This document shows positions 44,899-54,049 of a stretch of DNA of 64,000 nucleotides, piece after piece. Numbering within the stretch: position 1 is the first letter of the stretch; each line of letters starts with the position of its first letter. Origin of the DNA: Epiperipatus broadwayi (taxonomy: Eukaryota; Onychophora; Udeonychophora; Euonychophora; Peripatidae); assembly GCA_028023455.1 (NCBI GenBank), contig JAQFVV010000255.1, positions 186,001 to 250,000 on the forward strand. The letters run 5' to 3'. The position numbers and the translations under genes were made by a program. The notes beneath the pieces were generated by a model. That model searched no databases and had not been told where the DNA came from. It worked only from the letters and a program-made list of their open reading frames with translations.

Positions 44899-44988
<90 letters not shown>
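44899..44988. repeat. (ACT)n followed by (ATT)n microsatellite
   Basis: About 20 ACT/CTA units and then about 10 ATT units. On the minus strand this is the simple-repeat tail of the LINE 3' fragment at 44992-45078. Confidence 0.9.
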
Positions 44989-44989
<1 letters not shown>

Positions 44990-44991
44990 TT

Positions 44992-45078
44992 TGTGTTTTA
45001 ACAATAATCTTTATTAATCCTTTAGATTACATGGCATTACATAACATTGATTGCAAGGGTTACAGGTGCAAATCTGGT
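44992..45078 (-). mobile_element. Solo 3' end of the same LINE family
   Basis: TTAACAATAATCTTTATTAA followed by CATGGCATTACATAACATTG and AAGGGTTACAGGTGCAAATC matches 39297-39384 at nearly every position and in the same orientation. It is bounded by microsatellites on both sides: a very short 5'-truncated copy. Confidence 0.8.
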
Positions 45079-45085
45079 GTTGTTG

Positions 45086-45128
<43 letters not shown>

Positions 45129-45130
45129 CA

Positions 45131-45227
<97 letters not shown>
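45079..45227. repeat. (ATT)n microsatellite
   Basis: GTT units grading into about 45 ATT units with one ATC ATC interruption. Confidence 0.9.
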
Positions 45228-45228
<1 letters not shown>

Positions 45229-45469
45229 TGAGATAGATCCAAAATGGAATTGAATATGAAAGCATTCGAATAAATTTACATTGGAGACAAATTATATTTT
45301 GAGTAATAAAAATATATATTTCAAGACTTTAATGACTTAATAGATTCGGATCAAGAATAGAATACTAATTAGTGAGATACAATATGCAATAATGCAAACA
45401 AAAAATAAAAGCTATTAAGAAATGCAGAACAGTTAATATACTAATCTTTAATAGTGATATTAGTGATTA

Positions 45470-45845
45470 TGCCAATGCACATGCACTTTAAAGATAAATT
45501 ATAAATGCATACTCTCTCTTTTCCAGACACAAGATATAGTTTGGGAATGAATCCACCCATCCTTCTGACCCAAACATTTATGGTATGGGCAAACCTTAAG
45601 TGAATGTAAAGATTTCACAAGCATCATTCGTTCAAGCATAATAAATGTAATTTAAAGTGATTGCTTAACATCTTCACACTCTCATTTTCATATGCTTAAG
45701 ATTTGCCCATACATAAATGTTTGGGTTGAAAGGATGGATGGATTCATTCCATCTTTTCTAAAAAAAATATATCTTGTGAGAGTATTTATTTATAATTTAT
45801 CTTTAAAGCGCATGTGCATTGGCTTAATCGCTAATATCACTATTA
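45470..45845. repeat. Fold-back repeat, family F relative
   Basis: Arms GCCAATGCACATGCACTTTA and TAAAGCGCATGTGCATTGGC, with mirrored ACACAAGATATA, TGAATCCA and TGGGCAAACCTTAAG / CTTAAGATTTGCCCA. It shares CAAGATATAG, GAATGAATCCA and GGGCAAA.CTTAAG with the 28.7-30.3 kb array, so it is a diverged member. Confidence 0.8.
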
Positions 45846-45924
45846 CAGTATAAAAACATAACGCTATATAAAATAATATCTCATTATACTAATCTTTGTA
45901 AAACTCAAATGAATTTAAACTAAA

Positions 45925-47535
45925 AATTATGAATCATTTAAAAATATTAACAGACTTTGATATTTACTCAGACTTCAATAAATTTGATAAGAAGATAAGT
46001 GATGGTCAGTTACTTGTTGCAGGTAACTGTGAAAAAAAGCAGCATTGTATTAGTAAATTTTCACCTGAAACAAAACTATTTATGAAAAAAAGAATTGGAA
46101 ATATTTGAAACTGGTCTATTTAAAAGGATTAAGTATCTGCAATTTGTCTTGCATTGGTGGTTGAGAGGTCAGTGCGACTGCCTTGCACTTGCAGGCAGTT
46201 TCCGGGGTTGCGGATTCGCGTCCCGGCCGATGCTATGACACTTAAAAAAATGTATCTGCAATTTTATAGATAGTAGCAAAAGAGTTAACAATAATATAAA
46301 ATTTTAATACTATGAATTGGCAAAGCAAACAATAGAAAAAAATAAAAGTCTTACAAATATAATGCAACATTTTGGTATTGGAAAAAAAAAGATAGCATTA
46401 TTACCAAAAATAAAGATGATATCATAATGGAAAAACTATGTAGCAATAAAGAACATAAAAATAAAGTAACCTCTAAAGTTATTATTTTAAAATGACAATT
46501 TGATATCTTAAAGAATCATTTGAACAAATAGATAAATTGTTGACAAGTCTATATATCAAATATTTAAGTGATAAAAATGTAACATATAACGGAAAGAATG
46601 CATTAATGAAATCGATGTTTAAGAAAAATGGCAATGAAGATATTAGAATTTACAGCCCTGTCAGTAATCCCTACGTTTTATGCAAAGTCTTTAATTGGAT
46701 TATATTAACTTATCTATAAATAATATTAAACCAAACAAAAGAACACAATGGATTTATAATTGGTTTTAATATTCTATATCGCATCCAATTAGTAAGAGAA
46801 ACAAAAAGATATGAGTTGATATTGCACTTTGGAGTTGTGGATTATAAAATGGAATTTGATTGTATAAATATTCTACAAAAATTAAAGCTTTGAAGCATTG
46901 AGATGTAAATTGTCAAATTCTGAAGAATATTTATTAGAACACAATAGCATTAATTAAATTTATATGGTGGCACTAGGAAGATTAATAATGAGAAGAGCAA
47001 TGGCATCTTTTCAAAACCTATGGCAACTTTATGGAAAATATTTTATCAATTAAAATGATTATCTAAGATAATACAAACGAATAGAGATTATTTAAATCAT
47101 CTACATTTTACAGATGATATTTTTAATAGTGCTTTAGACGTTAAGAAAGTGTTACAAAAGTTATCAGATAAAATCAAAAAATTAAGACTGCAAAAAAGTG
47201 TGCATAAGGAAAAAATAATGATTGATAATAAGAAATTTGCAGAAAAAAGCTATAAATATTTTGACCAGATTATTAATACAGATGAAACTAAATTGATTAA
47301 ATTAGCCATAGAATTAAAATTAAATTTTACAAAAAAAACAACTTAATATGAAAAGAAATGCTCTTATGTGTTTGAAAGGGAAGTTTTTAAAAGATGTGTT
47401 TTACCAGCTTTTATATATTGAGTTAAGACTTGGCGGTCTAATAAAAAACAATTCACAGAGACATGAAACAGTACAATGGGAAGAAATTCAAAATAAATAT
47501 TTAGGTCAAAAAGCAATCATATATCACTAGTATCT
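45925..47535 (+). pseudogene. RTE-like LINE: linker, reverse transcriptase and C-terminus, degenerate
   Basis: Blocks in order: CISKFSPETKLFMKKR (linker S.ET..LM.KR), ELAKQTIEKNKSLTNIMQHF then GIGKKKIALL (IE.N.SLK..R....GK..I), IRIYSPVSNPYVLCKVFNWI (RPI..L....K.F..II), then FDCINILQKLKL (FDSV...), HLHFTDDIFN (HLRFADDI.L, with T for A but the Asp pair kept), and FIYIELRLGG, VQWEEIQNKYLGQ. These are RTE/F52C9.6-type RT blocks. Many stops and frame shifts are present. A tRNA-Gly SINE is inserted at 46146-46251. Confidence 0.75.
46146..46251 (+). mobile_element. tRNA-Gly-derived mini-SINE, copy 3
   Basis: 46151-46233 starts GCATTGGTGGTTGAGAGGTC and ends CCCGGCCGATGC; the two ends form a 7-pair acceptor stem. 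The T arm includes GCGGATTCGCGTCCCGG as in copy 1. TGTC precedes it and TATGACA follows, then CTTAAAAAAATG as tail. The direct repeat GTATCTGCAATTT at 46133-46145 and 46252-46264 is a perfect 13-base target-site duplication. It is inserted in the LINE at 45925-47535. The anticodon arm is altered (CTGCCTTGCACTTGCAGGCAG), so it is not a functional tRNA. Confidence 0.8.
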
Positions 47536-47539
47536 TTAA

Positions 47540-48130
47540 AAGAATTATTTAAACTGAAATGTTTTTATTCAGTCTATGTGATAAAGGCTTGTAAACATTT
47601 ATTAATTTCAATAAATATTCATTAAAAAAAACACATTTTGACTGACAGAACCCAAATATAGACACAGCACCACAAATACTGTGAATTCATAACATTCCTT
47701 ATCATGTTTCACAAAAATAATATTTTTTATAATTGTGCTTCTGAATGTTGATTAATGTCTCTTCTATCTTAAAGATCTATAGAAAAATGTACTTTGTAGT
47801 GTTATTTGAAATGTTCTACAACTATATTGTTGCAGCCATACTTCCCCTTCAAATTAAAATTAGTCTGAAAATAGGGTGATTCAAATATTTTATATAGATT
47901 TCAACTAGCAATATGCATTGTTTCTATTTATTATAATATTAACATACTTTTCCTTTGTAGCTTAATCTAGCCAATTTAAATCTTTTTTTGAAAATCTTCA
48001 GTTAAAGTAAGTCATTGTGATAACACCAATAATGAATACTAAAAAATCAAAAATTAACTTTTTTTTTTTATAATAAGTGATGTCTAACCTTCAAGCAGAA
48101 ATGTATCAACATTGCAAATATTATCATTTG
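47540..48130. other. AT-rich non-coding stretch
   Basis: No supported feature; it could contain the eroded downstream part of the gypsy-like element. Confidence 0.35.
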
Positions 48131-48134
48131 TTAC

Positions 48135-49135
48135 ATGTAGACAAAACTCTTGAACAAGTTTAGAAATCTCAAAAATGCTTGCAGTTCCTTCAAATTTTTA
48201 GATTTAGAAGGATTTGTGACAGGTTTCACTTTCTTTGGGTTTATAGGTGTATCAATTACACTTCAAGGTCGCACTCCAAATTTCTTTAATCTTTCACATA
48301 TTTTATTTACATGTGTACCTGATTTACTGTCTGTTTCTGTTGTTAATTAAAATATCAAGGTAGGAAATGACAGCATCCATCCCCTGTAACCACCCATTCA
48401 TCTTAGCTTTAAATACATTAGGGACAATGGTTATCCTTACAGTAATTTATTATATCTAAACAATCCCATATATGTATATATTTATCATCAAAAGTTCTGC
48501 TGTTTCTGTTGTATTAGAATCTAATAAAAAGTGAACTGTAAATCGATCTTAGCCAAAATATGATACTTTTTGCAGCAATGCTAAAACTTTCAAAACATTA
48601 AATATAGAATATACTTCTTTGTTATTATACTTATTCAGAGTTACTTGATAATTGCAATATAAGTGAATAAACCCATCTGATTTTAAAATCACTACAATGG
48701 GTGATGTCCATTATGTCTCTTCAATAGGTATTATTTTCTTCTCTACTAAATCTTTGTGTGTCTTCTACCTTGGGTTAAAATACACATTGAACTTTCTTAG
48801 GTCTATAGACAACAGGTTAACCATTTTTATTAATTCATTATCAAGAAGTTGTCTTTTTATTTCTAAAAGAAATAGTGGTGGAAACTTTTAATGAACTTCT
48901 GATTTCAACTACTCGCTGTTTTTATTCTTATACCCAATGGCCTAAACCAATTTCTGCCTAAAATCAGATTTAAATCTCATGTAACTCAATACAAAGTTAG
49001 ATTTTTAATTTTCTTGTTTACTTTCACCGGTGCAGTTGCTATTCCTTGTAGTTCTATAGAGTTTCTGCATACATCACTTATTATTACTTTTTTTTTTATA
49101 ATATTTAACCAATCTCTTTGCAACAAAATATACAC
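48135..49135 (-). pseudogene. Gypsy (Ty3-type) retrotransposon protease end and reverse transcriptase, degenerate
   Basis: Reading the minus strand from 49135: IATAPVKVNKK, then LILGRNWF (48948-48968), the LLGRDWL motif that closes gypsy-type aspartic proteases. RT blocks follow: LLDNELIKMV, LVEKKIIPIEET, WTSPIVVILKSDGFI (48680-48712; compare W.SP.V.V.KKDG), YCNYQVTLNK (DYR.LN), and VISYLDILI (48345-48371), where the catalytic YLDD is changed to YLDI. Stops are frequent. The order and spacing fit a Ty3/gypsy pol. RNase H and integrase were not found downstream. The element seems to have been split by the PLE-2 insertion, with a gag-like part at 51880-52745. Confidence 0.7.
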
Positions 49136-49454
49136 AACTACCCAACCATCAATATTGATTCTGACTTCTGTTCACCAATTACAAACTTTCATTCCAACAT
49201 GATTTTTTTTGCTTTTTACAATAAACTCAAGACAAATGACCCTCAATACCATAAGTATGATAAATTAATATACTGTACAGGCTTACACACACCTGCACAT
49301 ATATAAAATAATATCAAAACTACCCCAAATCTAAAATTAAACCAGACCAGCATAAAAATAATATTAAAACACAACCTAAGGTTTCACTGCTACAAGCAGA
49401 CTTCTCAAGTGTAAAGAACTACAAAAAAAAAAAAACCACACATTATATATACTA

Positions 49455-50530
49455 TTAAAAACTACCCACAAATCCATTCACTTCCCATCCACCCTTAATA
49501 TTAAAAGAACTCTTAAATAAGTTAATTGCTTCAGAATAATAAATTTTCAATAATAAAGACTCTTTAATTCTTCTTTTGATTTCATTTCTCTCAAAGAAGA
49601 CAACCTTAGCTTCATCAAAATCAATAGTGTGGCCTGTATCTTTTTCATGGACATACAAAGCAGAACTAAGATATCTATTTTTAACTCTACTTTTATGAAC
49701 CTTTATTCTTTCATTTAAACTCAAACTACTCTGACCTATGTAAACCTTCTTACAAAATAAACAAGGAATAAAATATACCACACCAGGAATAGTCTTTCTA
49801 TCAAAAACTTCTTTTGTATTATTTAATAAATTATTCAATGTAACACCCTTTTCCAAGCAATTTTCTTATTTCCAAACAATTTACTATTTCTACACACAAT
49901 TTTATAAGAAGACAATTTAAATGGCAAAGAAATAAAATCATATTTTTCTTTAACCTTTACATCCTTACAAATATTACTATTAAATAAAATACTTTTAACA
50001 AATTTATCAGAGTATCCAACACTCAAATAATCTTTATAAAATTGATATTTCTGAAACAAAGCTACCCCACTAGAATTATTTAATTTAATATTCCTATGAC
50101 AATAATTCCTTAAAGCAGCTACTTTATGAGATACAGACTGATAGCTATCAGGTTTAATTATAGATCTTAATTCTTTACTTTTAACTAAATGACTGCACAA
50201 TAAACAATTAGTTTCTATATTTCTAATCACCAAAAGATCTAAAAATTTTAACTTACCAAAATCTAACCCCCCTCCTTCTAACACAAATTTTATAGAAGGA
50301 TCAAAACAATTAAACTCATTTACAAATTCCTTCAATTTATCATTCTCAACTACAAATAAACAATCATCAACATATCTGACAAATAATTTTACATATAAAC
50401 AATTCTTTTTAATAATAATTTCCTCTTCCATAAAACTAATATAAACTGAACATACTAAAGGAGAAATAATATAACCTATTATCCACCCTTCCTTAATCTT
50501 ATAAAAATTACCTCTATAAGTAAAATACAT
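49455..50530 (-). pseudogene. Penelope-like RT/GIY-YIG, left copy with one-base frameshift
   Basis: Frame 1 (50530-49835, 231 codons) starts MYFTYRGNFYKIKEGWIIGY and contains ISPLVCSVYISFMEEE (RT motif 4), RYVDDCLFV (the catalytic YVDD), FDPSIKFVLE, LKFLDLLV (FLD motif) and HLVKSKELRSIIKP. Frame 2 (49856-49455, 133 codons) holds the GIY-YIG domain: GVVYFIPCLFCKKVYIGQSS, NERIKVHKSR, HEKDTGHTIDF and FFERNEIKRRIKES. The two frames are one gene, broken by loss of one G in a G run near 49852 where the right copy has four. The N-terminal RT fingers are missing. Confidence 0.85.
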
Positions 50531-50533
50531 AAG

Positions 50534-51571
50534 GAAGGGTGGATAATAGGTTATATTATTTCTCCTTTAGTATGTTCAGTTTATATTAGTTTTATGGAAG
50601 AGGAAATTATTATTAAAAAGAATTGTTTATATGTAAAATTATTTGTCAGATATGTTGATGATTGTTTATTTGTAGTTGAGAATGATAAATTGAAGGAATT
50701 TGTAAATGAGTTTAATTGTTTTGATCCTTCTATAAAATTTGTGTTAGAAGGAGGGGGGTTAGATTTTGGTAAGTTAAAATTTTTAGATCTTTTGGTGATT
50801 AGAAATATAGAAACTAATTGTTTATTGTGCAGTCATTTAGTTAAAAGTAAAGAATTAAGATCTATAATTAAACCTGATAGCTATCAGTCTGTATCTCATA
50901 AAGTAGCTGCTTTAAGGAATTATTGTCATAGGAATATTAAATTAAATAATTCTAGTGGGGTAGCTTTGTTTCAGAAATATCAATTTTATAAAGATTATTT
51001 GAGTGTTGGATACTCTGATAAATTTGTTAAAAGTATTTTATTTAATAGTAATATTTGTAAGGATGTAAAGGTTAAAGAAAAATATGATTTTATTTCTTTG
51101 CCATTTAAATTGTCTTCTTATAAAATTGTGTGTAGAAATAGTAAATTGTTTGGAAATAAGAAAATTGCATGGAAAAGGGGTGTTACATTGAATAATTTAT
51201 TAAATAATACAAAAGAAGTTTTTGATAGAAAGACTATTCCTGGTGTGGTATATTTTATTCCTTGTTTATTTTGTAAGAAGGTTTACATAGGTCAGAGTAG
51301 TTTGAGTGTAAATGAAAGAATAAAGGTTCATAAAAGTAGAGTTAAAAATAGATATCTTAGTTCTGCTTTGTATGTCCATGAAAAAGATACAGGCCACACT
51401 ATTGATTTTGATGAAGCTAAGGTTGTCTTCTTTGAGAGAAATGAAATCAAAAGAAGAATTAAAGAGTCTTTATTATTGAAAATTTATTATTCTGAAGCAA
51501 TTAACTTATTTAAGAGTTCTTTTAATATTAAGGGTGGATGGGAAGTGAATGGATTTGTGGGTAGTTTTTAA
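50534..51571 (+). CDS. Penelope-like RT/GIY-YIG endonuclease, right copy, open frame (5' truncated)
   Basis: Open from GAAGGGTGG at 50534 through the first Met at 50594 (325 codons from there) to the stop at 51569-51571. RYVDDCLFV (residues about 19-27 from Met) is the intact catalytic aspartate motif, LKFLDLLV (about 59-66) the FLD motif, and the GIY-YIG nuclease runs from about residue 217 (VVYFIPCLF..KVYIGQ) through RIKVHKSR, HEKDTGH and ERNEIKRRIKE near the end. Metazoan PLEs encode about 600-900 residues, so roughly half is missing, including the RT fingers. It therefore cannot act as a full polymerase, but the unbroken frame shows recent insertion. Whether it is expressed is unknown; the Met is internal. 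Confidence 0.8.
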   Translation, partial: EGWIIGYIISPLVCSVYISFMEEEIIIKKNCLYVKLFVRYVDDCLFVVENDKLKEFVNEFNCFDPSIKFVLEGGGLDFGKLKFLDLLVIRNIETNCLLCSHLVKSKELRSIIKPDSYQSVSHKVAALRNYCHRNIKLNNSSGVALFQKYQFYKDYLSVGYSDKFVKSILFNSNICKDVKVKEKYDFISLPFKLSSYKIVCRNSKLFGNKKIAWKRGVTLNNLLNNTKEVFDRKTIPGVVYFIPCLFCKKVYIGQSSLSVNERIKVHKSRVKNRYLSSALYVHEKDTGHTIDFDEAKVVFFERNEIKRRIKESLLLKIYYSEAINLFKSSFNIKGGWEVNGFVGSF

Positions 51572-51574
51572 TAG

Positions 51575-51750
51575 TATATATAATGTGTGGTTTTTTTTTT
51601 TTTGTAGTTCTTTACACTTGAGAAGTCTGCTTGTAGCAGTGAAACCTTAGGTTGTGTTTTAATATTATTTTTATGCTGGTCTGGTTTAATTTTAGATTTG
51701 GGGTAGTTTTGATTTTATATTGACTAGTTTAGCTTTATGCTTGTAATGTA
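51575..51750 (+). other. Penelope 3' UTR of PLE-2 right copy with relic hammerhead-like hairpin
   Basis: CTTGAGAAGTCTGCTTGTAG then CAGTGAAACC: a CTGC/GCAG hairpin followed by GAAAC, preceded by CTTGAGA instead of CTGANGA. The same segment is kept at 15410, 25130 and 59620. It may be a hammerhead that has lost its first core segment. Confidence 0.4.
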
Positions 51751-51870
51751 TAATATAATATATAAGGGATTCAAATTCAGATTTTCACATGACCCTCAGC
51801 TCTCCATGCCATCTCATATTGCTGAGGGTCATGTGAAAGTCTGAGTTTGAATCCCTTATATATTATATTA
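51751..51870. repeat. Fold-back repeat, family A copy 5, minimal
   Basis: Only the outer 35 bases of family A in mirror: GGGATTCAAATTCAGATTTT and GAAAGTCTGAGTTTGAATCC, with CATGACCCTCAG / CTGAGGGTCATG and a 22-base loop. No ribozyme remains. It lies directly after the PLE-2 3' UTR. Confidence 0.85.
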
Positions 51871-51879
51871 CATAAGTAT

Positions 51880-52745
51880 GACAGTAAATTTGTTATTTTT
51901 TTATATATTCCTATCTACTGCAACAATAGCATGTCTTATGTGCTATCAGCACTTTCTTGCTTTGTTTTCTGTGCTTGCTCTTTATTCAAACTTATTATCA
52001 GGTTCATTGTTTCCATACTGTTATGAAATTCCATTAAATTTTCCAACACAGCATCATAAGCTACATATTTTTCAGTTCCATGTGTAAAGGTTAATTTCAG
52101 TTTTACTCAGCAACAATTGTCTGAGCTTAATACCAATCATTCCTACATTAGCTGATCAAGAAGTTTATTTTTAAATTCAGTACTGAAATTATACCTTTTG
52201 TCAAGCATACACAACCCCATACCATAATACTATATCTTTTCATAAGCTATCTAGCATTTATATTCAAATTACAGTCCCCTTAGATGTTTAGATGTAATAG
52301 GCTTGAAATGCATACGTCTTTTTTAATTCTTCATACGATATATATTTTGCAACTTTTGGATCACACAATTAGTTAGTCACTTACAACACTTCTTTGTTAT
52401 GATTATATCAAGGTCACTACTTTTAGCTTATTATCATATTATTGACTATCATATATTTTTTCATGTGTGTGATGTAAATTCGCCATCCTACTGCATTGTT
52501 TGAATCAAACCCACTCACAGAGCTATTTTGCATTGCCATTGTTTTTCCATTTGTTATTACTCCCAAAAGACATCTCTTTTCACTTCTCCCTTTTTATATT
52601 TTCTACTTCATGGACTTTCTCACTGTCATACTGGGTCATTTAGTTTGTAATCCTCAAATGACAATCTTTTTACTAATACACAGGTTTTTATTGAGCATTG
52701 AACCGTGCCAAATCTGCTATATCCCAGGGTAATCTGACTATTAGC
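51880..52745 (-). pseudogene. Possible gypsy-like gag remnant
   Basis: The minus strand contains DLDIITKKCCK, then LCDPKVAKYISYEELKKT near 52390-52340, resembling the gag pattern LC.P..P...S..EL......, with a preceding LVKRLSFEDYKLND and a following RLLLSKTEINL-like segment. It lies upstream, in the right order and strand, of the protease/RT relic at 48135-49135, from which PLE-2 and a fold-back separate it. No zinc knuckle was confirmed and the frames are heavily broken. This is a tentative call. Confidence 0.35.
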
Positions 52746-52920
52746 AGTTGAATAAGCATCAAATGTTACAAGCAAACAAGATGGTGAAACTGACCAAATC
52801 TGGTTTATTAATATTACATAGTCAAAAATATAATTATTTATCTTTACAATTAGCCTACTAGCAATTTCACAAATTTATATCTTATGAATAGCAGATACTA
52901 TTTCTCATATTTCTAAAAGG

Positions 52921-53390
52921 AAATATACCTATGTGTTTGAAAAAGAAAGTTTTTAATAAATGTGTTTTACCAGTTCTTACTTATGAATCTGAGACTTGAC
53001 ACTTAATAGAAGAGCAATACAAAGACTTCAGACCACTCAAAGAAGTATAGAGAGATGCATGTTGGGAATAACAAAAAATCAAAAATGCAATATATGGGTA
53101 AGTGAACAAATAGTTATTACTGATCTCATTGAAAAAATTAAAAGACTGAAGTTGGGCTGAACATATTTCTAGAAGAGATGATAATAGATGGAAAATTGAA
53201 ATCTTAAACTGGATTCCAAGAGATTGTAAAAGACCCACAAAGAGACCACATGTGAGATGGATGGATGAAATGAGAACGGGTACAGGGGTGATATGGAGAA
53301 GAGAAGCTAAAGATTGGAGAAGATGGATTGAACTTGGAGAGACCTTCATCCTGCAGTGTATTGATAATGGTTGATGATGATTTCTCATTA
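52921..53390 (+). pseudogene. RTE-type LINE, 3' end of reverse transcriptase ORF
   Basis: Second copy of the element at 96-427 but longer at its 5' side: KCVLPVLTYESETW (compare CVLPVLTYG.ETW), RCMLGITKNQKCNIWVSEQI, TDLIEKIKRLKLG then stop, and in a second frame AEHISRRDDNRWKIEILNWI, RPHVRWMDEMRTGTG and FILQCIDNG. It ends TGATGATGATT. The same frame break at KIKRL as in the first copy is present. The frames seen on the opposite strand here are mirror artefacts. Confidence 0.8.
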
Positions 53391-53399
53391 GATTCACAA

Positions 53400-53770
53400 T
53401 ACTTCAGTCAGATTTTTGAACATTTCTGCATAATCTCTATAATGTCTTGATGTTTTTTTAATATCATTGAGATTTATTTTCTAGAGAATTTAGTTAATAG
53501 GGAGATTATTTAATTTTCTGATTGACTATTTTTTATATACAAACATTTTATTCAAACACAATAATATTATTTTATATCAGAAATATATGTGCACAAGCGC
53601 ACAATATTATTTTATTTATCAAACAAGTAAGTACATTCCATATAATAGGCTATTATTGATAGATAAAGATAACAAAGAATTTTGTACATTCTATACAAAT
53701 TACAAATAGATATTAACCAATCTTTTGTAATATTTGTAAATTTAATTTATTTTTTAAATTTCTATTACAA
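53400..53770. other. AT-rich non-coding stretch
   Basis: No supported feature. Confidence 0.4.
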
Positions 53771-53794
53771 AAAAAAAAAATGCAGGTAAGAATT

Positions 53795-54037
53795 ATAAAC
53801 AGGGCACATAAAAAAATTTACAACAAGCGTGCTAAAATTTTAAGGATGCAGATATACGGAACTGAAAAATAAAAAATCTATAGACAAAGAGAGCAAATGG
53901 AAGAAGAGGATGTGAGTTTTATTATAAGTAAGAAAATCGCTACAATGCAGATGATTGATGGCAAGTCTCCCCAAAGTTTTTATAAAGATAAATCAGTAGA
54001 TCTATGGTTTTTTGAAAAAATAAAAAATAAAATTTGA
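53795..54037 (+). pseudogene. Unrecognised coding remnant, basic and glutamate-rich
   Basis: The frame reads RAHKKIYNKRAKILRMQIYG, TEK, one stop, then REQMEEEDVSFIISKKIATM, QMIDGKSPQSFYKDKSVDLW and FFEKIKNKI before a stop. Basic then acidic helical composition suggests real ancestral coding sequence. ACAATGCAG before ATGATTGATGG could also be a splice acceptor. I do not recognise the family. A transposase C-terminus is one possibility, a host exon another. Confidence 0.3.
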
Positions 54038-54049
54038 AATCAATTTTGA

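Larger units (their letters stand above)
49306..51722. mobile_element. Head-to-head Penelope-like element palindrome (PLE-2)
   Basis: Two 5'-truncated Penelope copies in inverted orientation. Arms 49306-50494 and 50531-51722 are almost identical, each running from the RT motif 4 region through GIY-YIG to the 3' UTR. The 36-base junction 50495-50530 is RT coding sequence continuing only from the left copy (reading MYFTYRGNFYKIK), so the right copy starts exactly where the left one ends. Design and asymmetry match PLE-1 (5441-7558) although the subfamily differs. It lies inside the gypsy-like remnant. Confidence 0.9.

Noticed and set aside
52981-53397. 138-codon minus-strand frame
   Set aside because: It is the antisense of the RTE 3' end, which has clear homology on the plus strand.
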